Positions 9,526-20,505 of a DNA stretch of 46,279 nucleotides are shown one piece after another. Position 1 is the first letter of the stretch, and each line of letters opens with the position of its first letter. Below the pieces are notes generated by a model, which worked only from the letters and a program-made list of their open reading frames with translations, was not told the origin of the DNA and did not search any database. The stretch is from Rhizobiaceae bacterium (GTDB taxonomy: Bacteria; Pseudomonadota; Alphaproteobacteria; Rhizobiales; Rhizobiaceae). The stretch covers positions 1-46,279 of the forward strand of contig JAHBYU010000022.1 of assembly GCA_019635775.1 (NCBI GenBank), written 5' to 3'. The position numbers and the translations under genes were made by a program.

Positions 9526-10134
9526 TCAGGCCTGGATCACGACGACGCGGGTTCCGACGGGTGCGCGGGAATAAAGGTCAATAACATCGTGGTTCAGCAT
9601 CCGAATGCAGCCACTCGAAACCGCTCCTCCGATCGAGTTTGGCTGATTGGTGCCATGGATCCGGAACATGGTGTCCTTGCCACCCCGATAGAGATAGAGT
9701 GCGCGCGCACCGAGCGGGTTGTTGGGACCGCCGGGAACGCCACCGGCAAACTTGCGGTTGCGCGGATCGCGGCGGATCATGTTTTGCGTCGGGGTCCAGC
9801 TTGGCCATTCGGCCTTGCGACCAACCGTGGCGCCGCCGCTCAAGGCGAGGCCTTCGCGACCGACACCTATGCCATAGCGGATCGCTCTGCCGCCGCCCAG
9901 CACGTAGTAAAGGCGGCGTTGCGGCGTGTTGACGACGATCGTGCCAGCCGCCTCACCGCCGGTATAAGCCACCTCCTGCCGCCGCAACTCAGGCTTGATT
10001 CGATCGAGCGGCATGGCCTGCAAGGGGAACCGTTCGTCGGGGCGCGAGGAATAGTTCGCGAAATCAGATCCGGTTGTGCAGCCCGCAACCACGAGCGGAA
10101 GACCGATAATGAAGCTACGACGTGAAATATCCAT
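9526..10134 (-). CDS. L,D-transpeptidase (YkuD domain), putative lipoprotein
   Basis: Cross-links or modifies peptidoglycan, or anchors proteins to it, in the periplasm. The 202-residue protein begins with a basic leader and a lipobox (PLVVAGC, C19), so it is probably lipid-anchored, with a possible Tat-like SRRSF motif. The YkuD domain occupies about 60-200 and has the histidine motif HGTNQPNSIG and the catalytic cysteine in VSSGCIRM. A second member of the family lies at 28072-28836. Polar-growing rhizobia carry many such enzymes, so redundancy is expected. Confidence 0.9.
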   Translation of the reverse strand: MDISRRSFIIGLPLVVAGCTTGSDFANYSSRPDERFPLQAMPLDRIKPELRRQEVAYTGGEAAGTIVVNTPQRRLYYVLGGGRAIRYGIGVGREGLALSGGATVGRKAEWPSWTPTQNMIRRDPRNRKFAGGVPGGPNNPLGARALYLYRGGKDTMFRIHGTNQPNSIGGAVSSGCIRMLNHDVIDLYSRAPVGTRVVVIQA

Positions 10135-10241
10135 GTGTCCCCCGGCGTGATCTCCTAACGACTCGATAGTAATTTATGGTTAATGAATTCTTTCCTGACA
10201 GCGAGTGCGATTCAAACACATCCTCGTGTTCCAGCCAGAAA

Positions 10242-10275
10242 TGAAACAGGCGCGGATCGAGCCGCGCCTGTTTCA
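10242..10275 (-). terminator. Rho-independent terminator after katG
   Basis: A perfect 14-bp stem (TGAAACAGGCGCGG at 10242-10255 with its complement at 10262-10275) closes a 6-base loop. Read on the minus strand it is followed by ATTTCT. It sits 20 bases past the katG stop and before the L,D-transpeptidase gene. Confidence 0.85.
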
Positions 10276-10295
10276 CGACATGTGATTGCAACCGA

Positions 10296-12623
<2,328 letters not shown>

Positions 12624-12782
12624 TCAAATTCTTGAAAGAAAAGGGATGGTCACGATTTCTGCCTCCCTTTTGGGTGGGTGATTACGTTTAGACCAACCCG
12701 CTATCCGCGGTAGCCAGTCTGGAACGATTCTAGACTAGCGGCCCATGTCGATAAAGACAAATTGCATTTCCTGTTCACTTCA

Positions 12783-12797
12783 ATAGTTTCTCCTTAT
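12783..12797. promoter_or_regulatory. Possible OxyR site in the katG-oxyR intergenic region
   Basis: ATAG at 12783-12786 and TTAT at 12794-12797 are separated by seven bases, one mismatch from the ATAG-N7-CTAT half-site known for OxyR. It overlaps the oxyR start codon, a position fitting autoregulation. One weak half-site is not strong evidence, and the sites that activate katG may be elsewhere in 12570-12795. Confidence 0.3.
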
Positions 12798-13776
12798 GAT
12801 AAAACTGACGGTCCGACAGATGGAGTATTTCGATGCGTTGACGCAGACGCTTCATTTCGGCCGAGCTGCCGAAATGGCCGGGGTAAGCCAACCCGCGCTG
12901 TCAGCCCAGATTGCGGAGATGGAGGAGCGCCTGGGTTGCCGGCTGTTCGAGCGCGGCGCAAAGGCGGTGCGTCCGACAGAGGAAGCCGTCAGGCTCCAGC
13001 CGCGGATCGAACGCCTCCTGGGCGAGATTCGCGAGATCGAAAGAACGACACGCGGGCACACGTCGATGGAAGGACGCTTCCGGCTCGGCATCATACCAAC
13101 CATCGCGCCCTATCTGCTTCCACGTATCCTGCCGGTCATACAGGAGCGTTTTCCAAAGCTGCGGCTCGAACTGCGCGAGACGGTGACCTCGACGCTGATC
13201 GAGGAGACATCGGCGCGAAGGCTCGATGCTTTCGTGGCGGCGATGCCCATAGAGGCGCCCGGCCTGAACGTGCAAGAACTGTTTGCCGATCGCTTCTTTC
13301 TCGCGGTGCACTCCGACGACCCGGAATTCGCCTCGCCTCCGGTGCCGCCTGAAAGTCCGGCGCTGGAGCGCCTGATGCTGCTGGAAGAAGGCTACTGCAT
13401 GCGAGAACACGCACTGGCGGTCTGCGGCAGCGTCAAGCCCGTTACGATGGAGAGCTTCGGTGCGACCAGTCTGACGACCCTGCTGCAGATGGTGACGCAT
13501 GGGATGGGCATCACGTTGTTGCCCGAGATGGCGGCCGATGCAGCCGGCGCGATGCGTGACCTGAAGATCGTGCCCTTCGCCGAACCCGTGCCGGAACGCA
13601 CGATCTGCCTCGCGTGGCGCAGGAACGGGGCGTTGCAGGAGGAGTGCCAGGCGCTCGCCGCCATCATCCGTGAAGTGAACGGGCAATCTGCGCGCTTACC
13701 GACGCAGCAAGCGCCGCGCTCGCGGGAGAGCGCGTTCCCAGCGACCGCACAAGACACGCCTGCGAGCGCAGGATAA
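12796..13776 (+). CDS. oxyR: Peroxide-responsive LysR-type regulator OxyR
   Basis: LysR-type activator that senses peroxide through a reversible disulfide. The 326-residue protein has an N-terminal winged helix-turn-helix (about 1-62, [23 protein letters not shown]) and the regulatory domain. The two redox cysteines are at C201 and C210 in [14 protein letters not shown], with the same nine-residue spacing as C199/C208 of the enteric protein. It is divergent from katG. The last 113 bases run over the end of the opposing hisG, and the C-terminal tail from about residue 300 (rich in Ser, Ala and Pro) is longer than usual and probably disordered. The upstream region lacks a clear ribosome-binding site. 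Confidence 0.95.
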   Translation: MIKLTVRQMEYFDALTQTLHFGRAAEMAGVSQPALSAQIAEMEERLGCRLFERGAKAVRPTEEAVRLQPRIERLLGEIREIERTTRGHTSMEGRFRLGIIPTIAPYLLPRILPVIQERFPKLRLELRETVTSTLIEETSARRLDAFVAAMPIEAPGLNVQELFADRFFLAVHSDDPEFASPPVPPESPALERLMLLEEGYCMREHALAVCGSVKPVTMESFGATSLTTLLQMVTHGMGITLLPEMAADAAGAMRDLKIVPFAEPVPERTICLAWRRNGALQEECQALAAIIREVNGQSARLPTQQAPRSRESAFPATAQDTPASAG

Positions 13777-14368
13777 CGCCATCGGACAGGATCTTCAGCC
13801 GGTTGGCGCGCAGCGTCGAGCCGGTCGTCGTGATGTCGACGATGACATCGGCCGAGCCTGCCGCCGGCGCACCCTCGGTCGCGCCGAGGCTTTCGACGAT
13901 GCGATAGACCTGAATGCCGTGCTTGCCCGAGAAGAACTGCTGCGTCAGCCGCCAGTATTTGGTGGCGATGCGCAGGCGGCGGCCGTGGCGCTGGCGAAAC
14001 TCGGCTGCGACATCGTCGAGGTCGGCCATCGAATCCACGTCGAGCCAGCTTTCCGGCACCGCGACGACAACGTCCGCCGGCCCAAACCCCAGACGCGCAT
14101 CGATGGAAGCCTTGCTTTCCCAATCGGCGACGTTCTCGCGCAGCAGATCTTCGCCCGTTATGCCGAGATCGACCTTGCCCTGCCCGATCTCGCCGGCGAT
14201 CTCGGAGGCCGAGAGAAAGGCGATCTCGATGTCGTCGCGGCCCTCGATGCGCGCGCGATACTTGCGCTCGTCATCGGGCAGGCTGACGGCGAGGCCCGCA
14301 TTCGCGAGAACTTCCAGCGACTGGTCCTTGAGCCTGCCCTTGGAGGGAAGCGCCAGCGTGATGGTCAT
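13664..14368 (-). CDS. hisG: ATP phosphoribosyltransferase, short form
   Basis: First enzyme of histidine synthesis, joining ATP and PRPP. The 234 residues are the short form that lacks the C-terminal regulatory domain and needs HisZ as a partner. The PRPP loop region is [18 protein letters not shown] (about 171-188), and the N-terminus [19 protein letters not shown] is typical. Its ATG overlaps the hisZ stop by four bases, so the two are coupled, and its 3' end is overlapped antisense by oxyR. Confidence 0.96.
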   Translation of the reverse strand: MTITLALPSKGRLKDQSLEVLANAGLAVSLPDDERKYRARIEGRDDIEIAFLSASEIAGEIGQGKVDLGITGEDLLRENVADWESKASIDARLGFGPADVVVAVPESWLDVDSMADLDDVAAEFRQRHGRRLRIATKYWRLTQQFFSGKHGIQVYRIVESLGATEGAPAAGSADVIVDITTTGSTLRANRLKILSDGVILRSQACLVRSLGTRSPASAALAASVSAQIARSLHG

Positions 14369-15486
14369 GCCTGCCCTCCCCGCAGCGCCTCGATGCGATC
14401 CAGCCAGACGGAGAAGCCGACGCCGGGAATGGGCGACTTCGCGCCAAGCAGCGTAAGCAGCCGGTCGTACCGGCCGCCGCCTGCCAGCGGACGCGCCGCG
14501 TCGCCGGCGGAAATCTCGAAGACGAGCCCGGTGTAATAGTCGAGCGGACGGCCGAAAGCCGCGTCATAACGGATCGTCGCCGGTGACAACCCTTCCGCCG
14601 CAATCGCTTCGACGCGCCTCGAGAAGTTGCCGAGCGCGGTGCCCAGCGAAAGGCCGGCGGACTTTGCGAACTCTTCAAGCGCCGTAGCCGCCTTGTCGAG
14701 CGGTGCGTCGATGGCGAGGAAAGACTCAAGGGCCGAGAAGGCTTCCGACGAGAGCCGCACGCTGCGCAGTTCCGCCTTCTCCACCAGCCGTCGCGCGATC
14801 TCCTGCGGCGTACGGCCTGCGGTCGCAGACAGGCCGGCATCAGCCATGTCGGCGGCGATATGCGCGGCCAACCGCTCCTGATCGCCGTCTGCCACAAGCG
14901 CCGCGACCTGCTCCGGCAGCGCGCCGTTCTTCGGCGGGTTGGCAAGGTCGCCCAGCGCTGCAGCAAGCTGTTCGGCCGATCCGAAGGCGCGCGCCAGCCG
15001 CATACGCCAGCCGCGCGGCAGGCCGAGCGCGGCAAGCACCGCCTCGAAGACGGACTGATCGCCGAGCGTCACCGAAAGCGCATGTCCCGGCAGTGTCCGT
15101 GCAAGAAGCGCATGCGCGTCGGCGACCGAGCGCGCGTCGGCGCGGGCCGTGTCGCCGTCACCCAGATCCTCGATGCCGGCCTGGAAAAACTCGTTGCCGC
15201 CCTCGCGGCGCTGGCGAAACACCTCGCCAAGATAGGAGTAGCGACGCGGTGTGCCGGCCTGGCTGGCGATGTGATCGAGGCAGACGGGTATGGTGAATTC
15301 CGGCCGCAGGCAAAGTGATGCGCCCGTCTCGCTCTCGGTCAGGAAGATGCGGCGGCGCAAATCCTCGCCGGCCATGTCGAGGAACGGATCGGCGGGCTGG
15401 AGAACCGGCACGTCGACGGTTGCCGCATTGCGCGCGGCGAAAAGCGCGAGAATATCGGGCGCGATGGACGGATAGCGGGAGGTCAT
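14365..15486 (-). CDS. hisZ: ATP phosphoribosyltransferase regulatory subunit
   Basis: A catalytically inactive paralogue of histidyl-tRNA synthetase that assembles with short HisG and confers histidine feedback control. The 373-residue length fits the alphaproteobacterial subunit. The class II synthetase-like core is visible: [35 protein letters not shown] (motif 2 region) and [14 protein letters not shown] near the C-terminus. It is encoded after hisS with a palindromic element between them (15494-15643), and overlaps hisG by four bases. Confidence 0.94.
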   Translation of the reverse strand: MTSRYPSIAPDILALFAARNAATVDVPVLQPADPFLDMAGEDLRRRIFLTESETGASLCLRPEFTIPVCLDHIASQAGTPRRYSYLGEVFRQRREGGNEFFQAGIEDLGDGDTARADARSVADAHALLARTLPGHALSVTLGDQSVFEAVLAALGLPRGWRMRLARAFGSAEQLAAALGDLANPPKNGALPEQVAALVADGDQERLAAHIAADMADAGLSATAGRTPQEIARRLVEKAELRSVRLSSEAFSALESFLAIDAPLDKAATALEEFAKSAGLSLGTALGNFSRRVEAIAAEGLSPATIRYDAAFGRPLDYYTGLVFEISAGDAARPLAGGGRYDRLLTLLGAKSPIPGVGFSVWLDRIEALRGGQA

Positions 15487-15493
15487 AAGCGAT

Positions 15494-15643
15494 CCTCCCT
15501 TCTTCCCTTGAGGGAGAAGGTGGCAGAGCCGAAGCGAAGCGAAGGTGAGGTCGGATGAGGGGTAATCCTCGGGCCGACATACCCCTCATCCGTCTTGGCG
15601 CTGCGCGCCAATCCACCTTCTCCCTCAAGGGGAGAAGGGAGGG
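15494..15643. repeat. Intergenic palindromic element, copy A (150 bp)
   Basis: A long imperfect palindrome with ends CCTCCCTTCTTCCCTTGAGG and its near complement at 15614-15643. Inner arms GGATGAGGGGTA and TACCCCTCATCC pair, and there is a hairpin TTGGCG-CTGCG-CGCCAA. It fills the gap between hisS and hisZ. Copy B at 17911-18048 has the same organisation. Such elements resemble the intergenic mosaic repeats described in Rhizobium and Brucella relatives; I cannot assign a named family from sequence alone. Confidence 0.85.
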
Positions 15644-15666
15644 CCTTCACGAGCCGCCCGTTTCCA

Positions 15667-17295
15667 TCAGCCACGACCACGCTCCGCCGCCTGCGCGTCG
15701 AGAATCTTCTTCACTTCCGCAACCAGATCGGCCTCGGGAACGGTGACCTGTCCCGGCCGCGCTTCCTTGTACTCGGCATGGCCCGATATCGCGGCAGCCT
15801 GCCGAGCGCCCTCGATCAGGTCCTTGATCTGGACGACGCCTTCGGCGCGCTCGTTGCCGCCCTGGATGACGACGGCCGGGCTGCCGCGACGGTCGGCATA
15901 TTTGATCTGCGCCTTCATTCCCGCACCACCGAGGTACATCTCGGCGCGGATGCCGGCCTTGCGCAGGTCGGACACCATCTTCTGGTAGCGGCCGAGGCTT
16001 TCCGTGTCCTTGTCCATAACGAGGACCACGACCGGCGCGATGACGTCCGACGTGTCGAGCTTGCCGAGAGCCTTCAACGCCGCGGTGAGGCGCGACACGC
16101 CGATGGAAAAGCCCGTCGCCGGAACCGGCTCGCCCCGGAAGCGCGACACCAGCCCGTCATACCGCCCGCCGCCGCCGACCGAACCGAAGCGCACGATCTT
16201 GCCTTCCTCATTGGGAATTTCGGCGAGCAGTTCGGCCTCGTAGACGGGGCCGGTGTAGTATTCGAGGCCGCGCACGACGGAGGGGTCGATGCGGATGCGG
16301 TCACGACCGTAGCCTGCCGCTTGCGCCAAACCTGCTATCTGCTCCAGTTCATCAATTCCGTCCTTTGACGTCGGGTTGTCTTCAAAGTGGACCCGGAGCC
16401 CGTCAATTACACCCTTGTTGGTCTCGACGTAGGTGCCTGCTTCCTCGCCTTCCGAATCCCGAAACTGAAGAACTTGCCCGTCCGCGCTATATTCCGCCTT
16501 TGTTGCGCGTTCGTCTGACGAGAGGTTTGTGACATCTTCGAGTTCAGTCACGTTTCCACTTTGTAGCGACGCGAATGCCAAAATCTTGGCAATCTGGCGA
16601 CTGTCCAGACCTGCTCCCTTGGTGAAGTCCCCGCTTTCGTCTAGCCTTCCCTTGCCCAGAAGAGCCTCAACTCCAGACAACCCAACCTTATCCAGCTTGT
16701 CGATCGCTCGAAGAACAATCAGCTTCTCAGCGCCATTGACTACACCAGCAGATTCCAGCACGCCATCCAGCACCTTGCGGTTGTTGACGCGGATGACGTA
16801 GTCGCCGCGCGCAATACCGAGCGCTTCCATCACGTCGGCCATCATCATGGCCATCTCGGCGTCGGCAGCCACACCCGGCGTGCCGATCGTGTCGGCGTCG
16901 AACTGCATGAACTGACGGAAACGGCCCGGGCCGGGCTTCTCATTGCGGAACACCCATCCGGAGCGGTAGCTGCGATAGGGCTTCGGCAACCGCTCGTAGT
17001 TCTCGGCCACGAAGCGCGCGGTCGGCGCTGTCAGGTCGTAGCGCAGCGACAGCCACTGGTCATCATCGTCCTGGAACGAGAAGACGCCTTCGTTGGGCCG
17101 GTCCTGGTCGGGCAGGAACTTGCCGAGCGCGTCGGTGTATTCGATCAGCGGCTGCTCGACGGGCTCGAAGCCATAGAGTTCATAGACCTCCCTGATCTTC
17201 GCGGTCATCTTCTCGACGGCGCGAATGTCCTCCGCCGAACGGTCGACGAAGCCGCGCGGCAACCGCGCCTTTGTCTTTTCGGATTTGTCGGCCAT
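15667..17295 (-). CDS. hisS: Histidyl-tRNA synthetase
   Basis: Class II synthetase that charges tRNA-His. The 542 residues contain motif 2 ([20 protein letters not shown]), the histidine motifs [15 protein letters not shown] and [16 protein letters not shown], and the C-terminal anticodon-binding domain. I took the ATG at 17295 ([16 protein letters not shown]): a TATAAT-like box lies about 38 bases upstream, and the frame before it is low-complexity. Residues of roughly 168-322 are encoded by a segment of about 53 percent GC (my count over 16501-16740 is 127 of 240), lower than the flanks, and form the insertion between motif 2 and the HisA motif. No frame break occurs. Confidence 0.95.
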   Translation of the reverse strand: MADKSEKTKARLPRGFVDRSAEDIRAVEKMTAKIREVYELYGFEPVEQPLIEYTDALGKFLPDQDRPNEGVFSFQDDDDQWLSLRYDLTAPTARFVAENYERLPKPYRSYRSGWVFRNEKPGPGRFRQFMQFDADTIGTPGVAADAEMAMMMADVMEALGIARGDYVIRVNNRKVLDGVLESAGVVNGAEKLIVLRAIDKLDKVGLSGVEALLGKGRLDESGDFTKGAGLDSRQIAKILAFASLQSGNVTELEDVTNLSSDERATKAEYSADGQVLQFRDSEGEEAGTYVETNKGVIDGLRVHFEDNPTSKDGIDELEQIAGLAQAAGYGRDRIRIDPSVVRGLEYYTGPVYEAELLAEIPNEEGKIVRFGSVGGGGRYDGLVSRFRGEPVPATGFSIGVSRLTAALKALGKLDTSDVIAPVVVLVMDKDTESLGRYQKMVSDLRKAGIRAEMYLGGAGMKAQIKYADRRGSPAVVIQGGNERAEGVVQIKDLIEGARQAAAISGHAEYKEARPGQVTVPEADLVAEVKKILDAQAAERGRG

Positions 17296-17332
17296 GAGGA
17301 TCGTCGCTTTTGCAGGGTGCTGAAGAACAGAC

Positions 17333-17338
17333 ATTATA
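17333..17338 (-). promoter_or_regulatory. Candidate -10 box of hisS
   Basis: On the minus strand the sequence reads TATAAT about 38 bases before the chosen hisS start codon, giving a leader of about 30 bases. No good -35 hexamer is seen at 16-18 bases upstream, so the promoter may be weak or of an atypical type. Confidence 0.4.
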
Positions 17339-17910
17339 GACTGCGCGCGTCCTAACCGATGCGGTCCGCAGCGGCAAGATGCGGGGCGATACGAACGCTC
17401 GCCTTGCTCGCTGGCCCCCGCGAGGGCGCGCCATAAGGCGCGACGCCCGGTCGGGCTTGCGGCCTGCGGCCGAATGCACTTTCCCGTTGCCACACCCTGC
17501 TTTCGCAGTCTGACCATTCAAAGAACGCTCCTTGCGCGGCAAGGAGTAGTCGGGAAGCGGGGCACGAGGCCTTGCCTCTCATTTTTGTATTTACGTGGCC
17601 GGTCTCCCGTGCCCCGCCGACGCTTTCACCCCGAAGAGCGTGGGGTGGACTTGGCATTTGCGCCTCCACCGCTGACCCTCAAGGGGGCACGGGTCCTGGT
17701 GATCGACTCACTAAACTGCGCCACCGTCAGCGCAGCCGACCCGTACGTCGCCGCCCTTCCTGATACCCGGTGCGCACCAGGTTCCCGCAAGAGCGATACA
17801 ACGAAGTATGCGGGAGGTTTCGAGGGCGTGGATAACGCGGGCAGACTTTCTTGCTCGTCCGAGTGAAATCAATGGGTTAGGTGAAAGGTGTTTCCACGCA
17901 GCGCTGACGC
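17339..17910. other. Gene-free, hairpin-rich stretch upstream of hisS
   Basis: I recognise no gene in these 570 bases. Open frames exist on both strands but have no recognisable protein features. Several inverted repeats are present: CTCCTTGC/GCAAGGAG at 17528-17546 (8 bp, 3-base loop); GCGGGGCACG at 17557-17566 with its exact complement at 17608-17617; CACCCC/GGGGTG at 17627-17647; and TCCCGCA/TGCGGGA at about 17784-17815. The clustering suggests a structured RNA or a degraded element, but I could not match it to tmRNA, RNase P RNA, SRP RNA or a known riboswitch. Confidence 0.4.
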
Positions 17911-18048
17911 CCTCCCTTCTCTCCTTGAGGGAGAAGGTGGCTGAGCGAAGCGAAGTCGGATGAGGGGTATCCTGGCGCCGACCTTACCCCTCATCCGTCT
18001 CGGCGCTCCGCGCCGATCCACCTTCTCCCTCAAGGGGAGAAGGGAGGG
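17911..18048. repeat. Intergenic palindromic element, copy B (138 bp)
   Basis: Same organisation as copy A at 15494-15643: outer arms beginning CCTCCCTTCTCTCC and ending in the near complement, inner arms GGATGAGGGGTA and TACCCCTCATCC, and a terminal hairpin TCGGCG-CTCCG-CGCCGA. The paired changes in that hairpin (TTGGCG/CGCCAA in A, TCGGCG/CGCCGA here) keep the base pairing. Copy B lacks about a dozen bases in the middle relative to A. Confidence 0.85.
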
Positions 18049-18427
18049 GCGCCGGTTCTACACACTCGGCGCACTACCGAGAGGTCACGGCATGGATCCT
18101 CTGGTCAAGCCCAAGGATGACGAAGCAAAAAGGCCCAAGCAAGCGGTGAGCCCTCCCCCAGCCGTTGCATTTTTGGCACGGCGCGTTTCTTTCCTTGTGG
18201 AAGGTCAGCTTGGCGCTGGCTTCACGTATTAACCTTGTCTAGATGAACGCGTCTTCCGGCTTCGGGATTGATTCACGACTGATCCATTTCGGACCGGCGG
18301 GCGACATGTTTGGGATACAGGGCTTGGGTATTACTGGCGGCATCCTACACCGCCCGTGCGATGCATCTGGACCGAAACGCATTCGTAACCGACTTCGTGC
18401 CAGATACAGGCAGGGCAACAAACCGAG

Positions 18428-18571
18428 ATGACTCCCGTGAAAGCCGCGCTTCTTTCGTTCGCCATGCTTGCAGCCATCACCATGTGGGGTGTTGGCATCT
18501 ATGCCGCCGACGCATCGAGCGGGCATGCCGCCGTCGACGGCTACGGGGTCACGGCCTCAATCGACCGCTAA
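18428..18571 (+). CDS. Small membrane or exported peptide (47 aa)
   Basis: A short open frame coding for MTPVKAALLSFAMLAAITMW followed by a mostly small-residue tail ending TASIDR. The N-terminal 25 residues look like a signal peptide or a single membrane helix with one lysine before the hydrophobic core. It ends two bases before the stop of the opposing phosphatase gene. No ribosome-binding site stands out and no family is recognised, so coding status is uncertain. Confidence 0.5.
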   Translation: MTPVKAALLSFAMLAAITMWGVGIYAADASSGHAAVDGYGVTASIDR

Positions 18572-18573
18572 CT

Positions 18574-19308
18574 TCAGCCTTCAACCGTCAGCAGACGTTT
18601 TTCAGCGCCGTCTATGACGAGCGCCGTCAGGCGATTGCTGCGAAAGGCCCCCGTATCGACGTTGACGCGGTTGGGCAGCATTTCCGGCTCGTCGACCGGC
18701 GTGTGTCCGTGAACGATCACGCTGGAATACAGCCCCGTGTGGCGATGGAACTCGCCCCTGATCCAGATCAGGTCCTTCGGCTCCTGCGCGTCCAGCGGCA
18801 CGCCGGGACGCACGCCCGCATGGCAGAAGAAGAAGTCGCCGAAACGCACCGACATCTGCAGCCGGCCCAGAAATTCGCGGTGACTGGCCGGAACGGCGGA
18901 GACAAGCGCCTGCGCGCCGGCCGCAAAGGCGCGCATATCCTCAAGATCCAGTTCCACGCCATAGGACATGGCCGTCTGGACGCCGCCATAGAGAGCGAAC
19001 AGGCCAGCCGGATCGGGCAGCGCCAGAAAGTCCAGAAAGCCGGTGTCGTGATTGCCGGCGAGCGAGACGATGCGGCCCGTTTCCCTGCTTCGGTTCACCA
19101 AGAAGCCGATGACGCCCGCCGAGTCCGGACCGCGGTCGACATAGTCGCCAAGCTGGACGATGCGCCAGTCCTTGCCGTGGCTGGCCACCTCGACCGCAAT
19201 GCGGCGGTGCATCTCCCCCAAAAGGTCGAGCCGGCCATGCACGTCGCCGATGGCGTAGACGACGATGCCGTCGGGCCCGCGCGCGTCTTGCAGGGCAATG
19301 CCGGCCAT
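18574..19308 (-). CDS. PPP-family metallophosphatase
   Basis: A 244-residue calcineurin-like phosphoesterase of the PPP (bacterial PrpA/B, Ser/Thr phosphatase) type. All metal-binding motifs are visible: GDVHGR (about 22-27), GDYVDRGPDSAG (54-65), GNHD (about 86-89) and the late histidines in VIVHGHTPV (about 200). It could dephosphorylate proteins or diadenosine polyphosphates. Its ATG overlaps the lldD stop by one base (TGATG), so it is cotranscribed with lldD. A role tied to lactate use is an inference from position only. Confidence 0.85.
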   Translation of the reverse strand: MAGIALQDARGPDGIVVYAIGDVHGRLDLLGEMHRRIAVEVASHGKDWRIVQLGDYVDRGPDSAGVIGFLVNRSRETGRIVSLAGNHDTGFLDFLALPDPAGLFALYGGVQTAMSYGVELDLEDMRAFAAGAQALVSAVPASHREFLGRLQMSVRFGDFFFCHAGVRPGVPLDAQEPKDLIWIRGEFHRHTGLYSSVIVHGHTPVDEPEMLPNRVNVDTGAFRSNRLTALVIDGAEKRLLTVEG

Positions 19309-20483
19309 CAGCGCAGCAACATGTCCCGGTTGGCCTGCGTGATCAGGCGCTTGCCGCAGAGCGCCAGCGTCGTGTCCATCTCCTTGTAGATGATTTCCAG
19401 CGCCTTGGTGACGCCCGGCTTGCCCATCGCGCCCAGCCCGTAGAGGAACGGGCGGCCGATATAGGTGCCCTTCGCGCCGAGGCAGAGGGCCTTCAGCACG
19501 TCCTGCCCGGAGCGGATGCCGCCATCCATATGGACCTCGATCCTGTCGCCGACCGCATCGACGATGGGTTCCACCATCGAGATGGAGGACGGCGCGCCGT
19601 CAAGCTGGCGGCCGCCATGGTTGGACACGATGATGGCGTCGGCGCCGGTCTTCGAGGCCATGATTGCGTCCTCGACATCGTTGATGCCCTTCAGGATCAG
19701 CTTGCCGCCCCAGCGTTCCTTGATCCATTCGACGTCCTTCCAGGACAGCTTGGTGTCGAACTGCTCCGTCGTCCACGACGACAGCGAGGCAAGGTCGCCG
19801 ACGCCCTTGGCGTGGCCGACGATGTTGCGGAAGGTGCGGCGCCTGGTGCCCAGCATGCCGAAGGCCCAGCCGGGACGCGTCGCCATCTGCCAGATGTGCT
19901 TGGGGGTGAACTTTGGCGGCGCGGACAGGCCGTTGCGCAAATCCTTGTGGCGCTGGCCCAGGATCTGGAGATCGAGCGTCAGCACGAGCGCGGAGCATTT
20001 CGCCGCCTTGGCGCGGTCGATGAGGTTGTAGACGAAGTTCCTGTCGCGCAGCACGTAGAGCTGGAACCAGAAAGGCTTCTTCGTATTCTCGGCGACATCC
20101 TCGATGGAACAGATGCTCATCGTCGAAAGCGTGAAGGGAATGCCGAACTCCTCCGCCGCCTGGGCCGCGAGGATCTCGCCATCGGGATGCTGCATGCCCG
20201 TCATGCCGGTGGGTGCGAGCGCCACGGGCATGCGGACCTTCTCGCCGATCATGGTGGATTCCAGCGAGCGGTCGCTCATGTCGACCAGAACGCGCTGGCG
20301 AAGCTTGATCCTGGCGAAATCCTCCTCGTTGGCGCGATATGTGCCCTCGGTGTACGCGCCGGAGTCGGCGTAGTCGAAGAACATCTTCGGCACGCGCTTC
20401 CTGGCGAGGTTCTTGAGGTCGTTGATTTCCAGGATGGACATGGGAGTGCCTCTGAGGGGTTTTCCGTACTGGTTGGTGCTCAT
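19308..20483 (-). CDS. lldD: FMN-dependent L-lactate dehydrogenase
   Basis: Membrane-associated flavoenzyme oxidising L-lactate to pyruvate and passing electrons to the quinone pool. The 391 residues are the usual length. Hallmarks are ALAPTGMTGMQHPDGE, LTLDLQILGQRHKDLRNG, the catalytic histidine in SNHGGRQLDGAPSS and the FMN-phosphate site MDGGIRSGQDVLKAL with GAKGTYIGRPFLYGLG. GGAGG stands eight bases before the ATG at 20483. The related mandelate and glycolate oxidases share these motifs, but the adjacent GntR regulator of the LldR type supports lactate. Confidence 0.9.
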   Translation of the reverse strand: MSTNQYGKPLRGTPMSILEINDLKNLARKRVPKMFFDYADSGAYTEGTYRANEEDFARIKLRQRVLVDMSDRSLESTMIGEKVRMPVALAPTGMTGMQHPDGEILAAQAAEEFGIPFTLSTMSICSIEDVAENTKKPFWFQLYVLRDRNFVYNLIDRAKAAKCSALVLTLDLQILGQRHKDLRNGLSAPPKFTPKHIWQMATRPGWAFGMLGTRRRTFRNIVGHAKGVGDLASLSSWTTEQFDTKLSWKDVEWIKERWGGKLILKGINDVEDAIMASKTGADAIIVSNHGGRQLDGAPSSISMVEPIVDAVGDRIEVHMDGGIRSGQDVLKALCLGAKGTYIGRPFLYGLGAMGKPGVTKALEIIYKEMDTTLALCGKRLITQANRDMLLR

Positions 20484-20505
20484 GTTTCGTCCTCCAGAGT
20501 CCGAC

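Noticed and set aside
17474-17866. 130-codon open frame in the region upstream of hisS
   Set aside because: It crosses the inverted repeats, has no ribosome-binding site and shows no family feature; the hairpins explain the sequence better.
17339-17910. Two-piece tmRNA or other known structured RNA
   Set aside because: I searched both strands by eye for the tag coding segment, RNase P core motifs and SRP RNA motif and found none.
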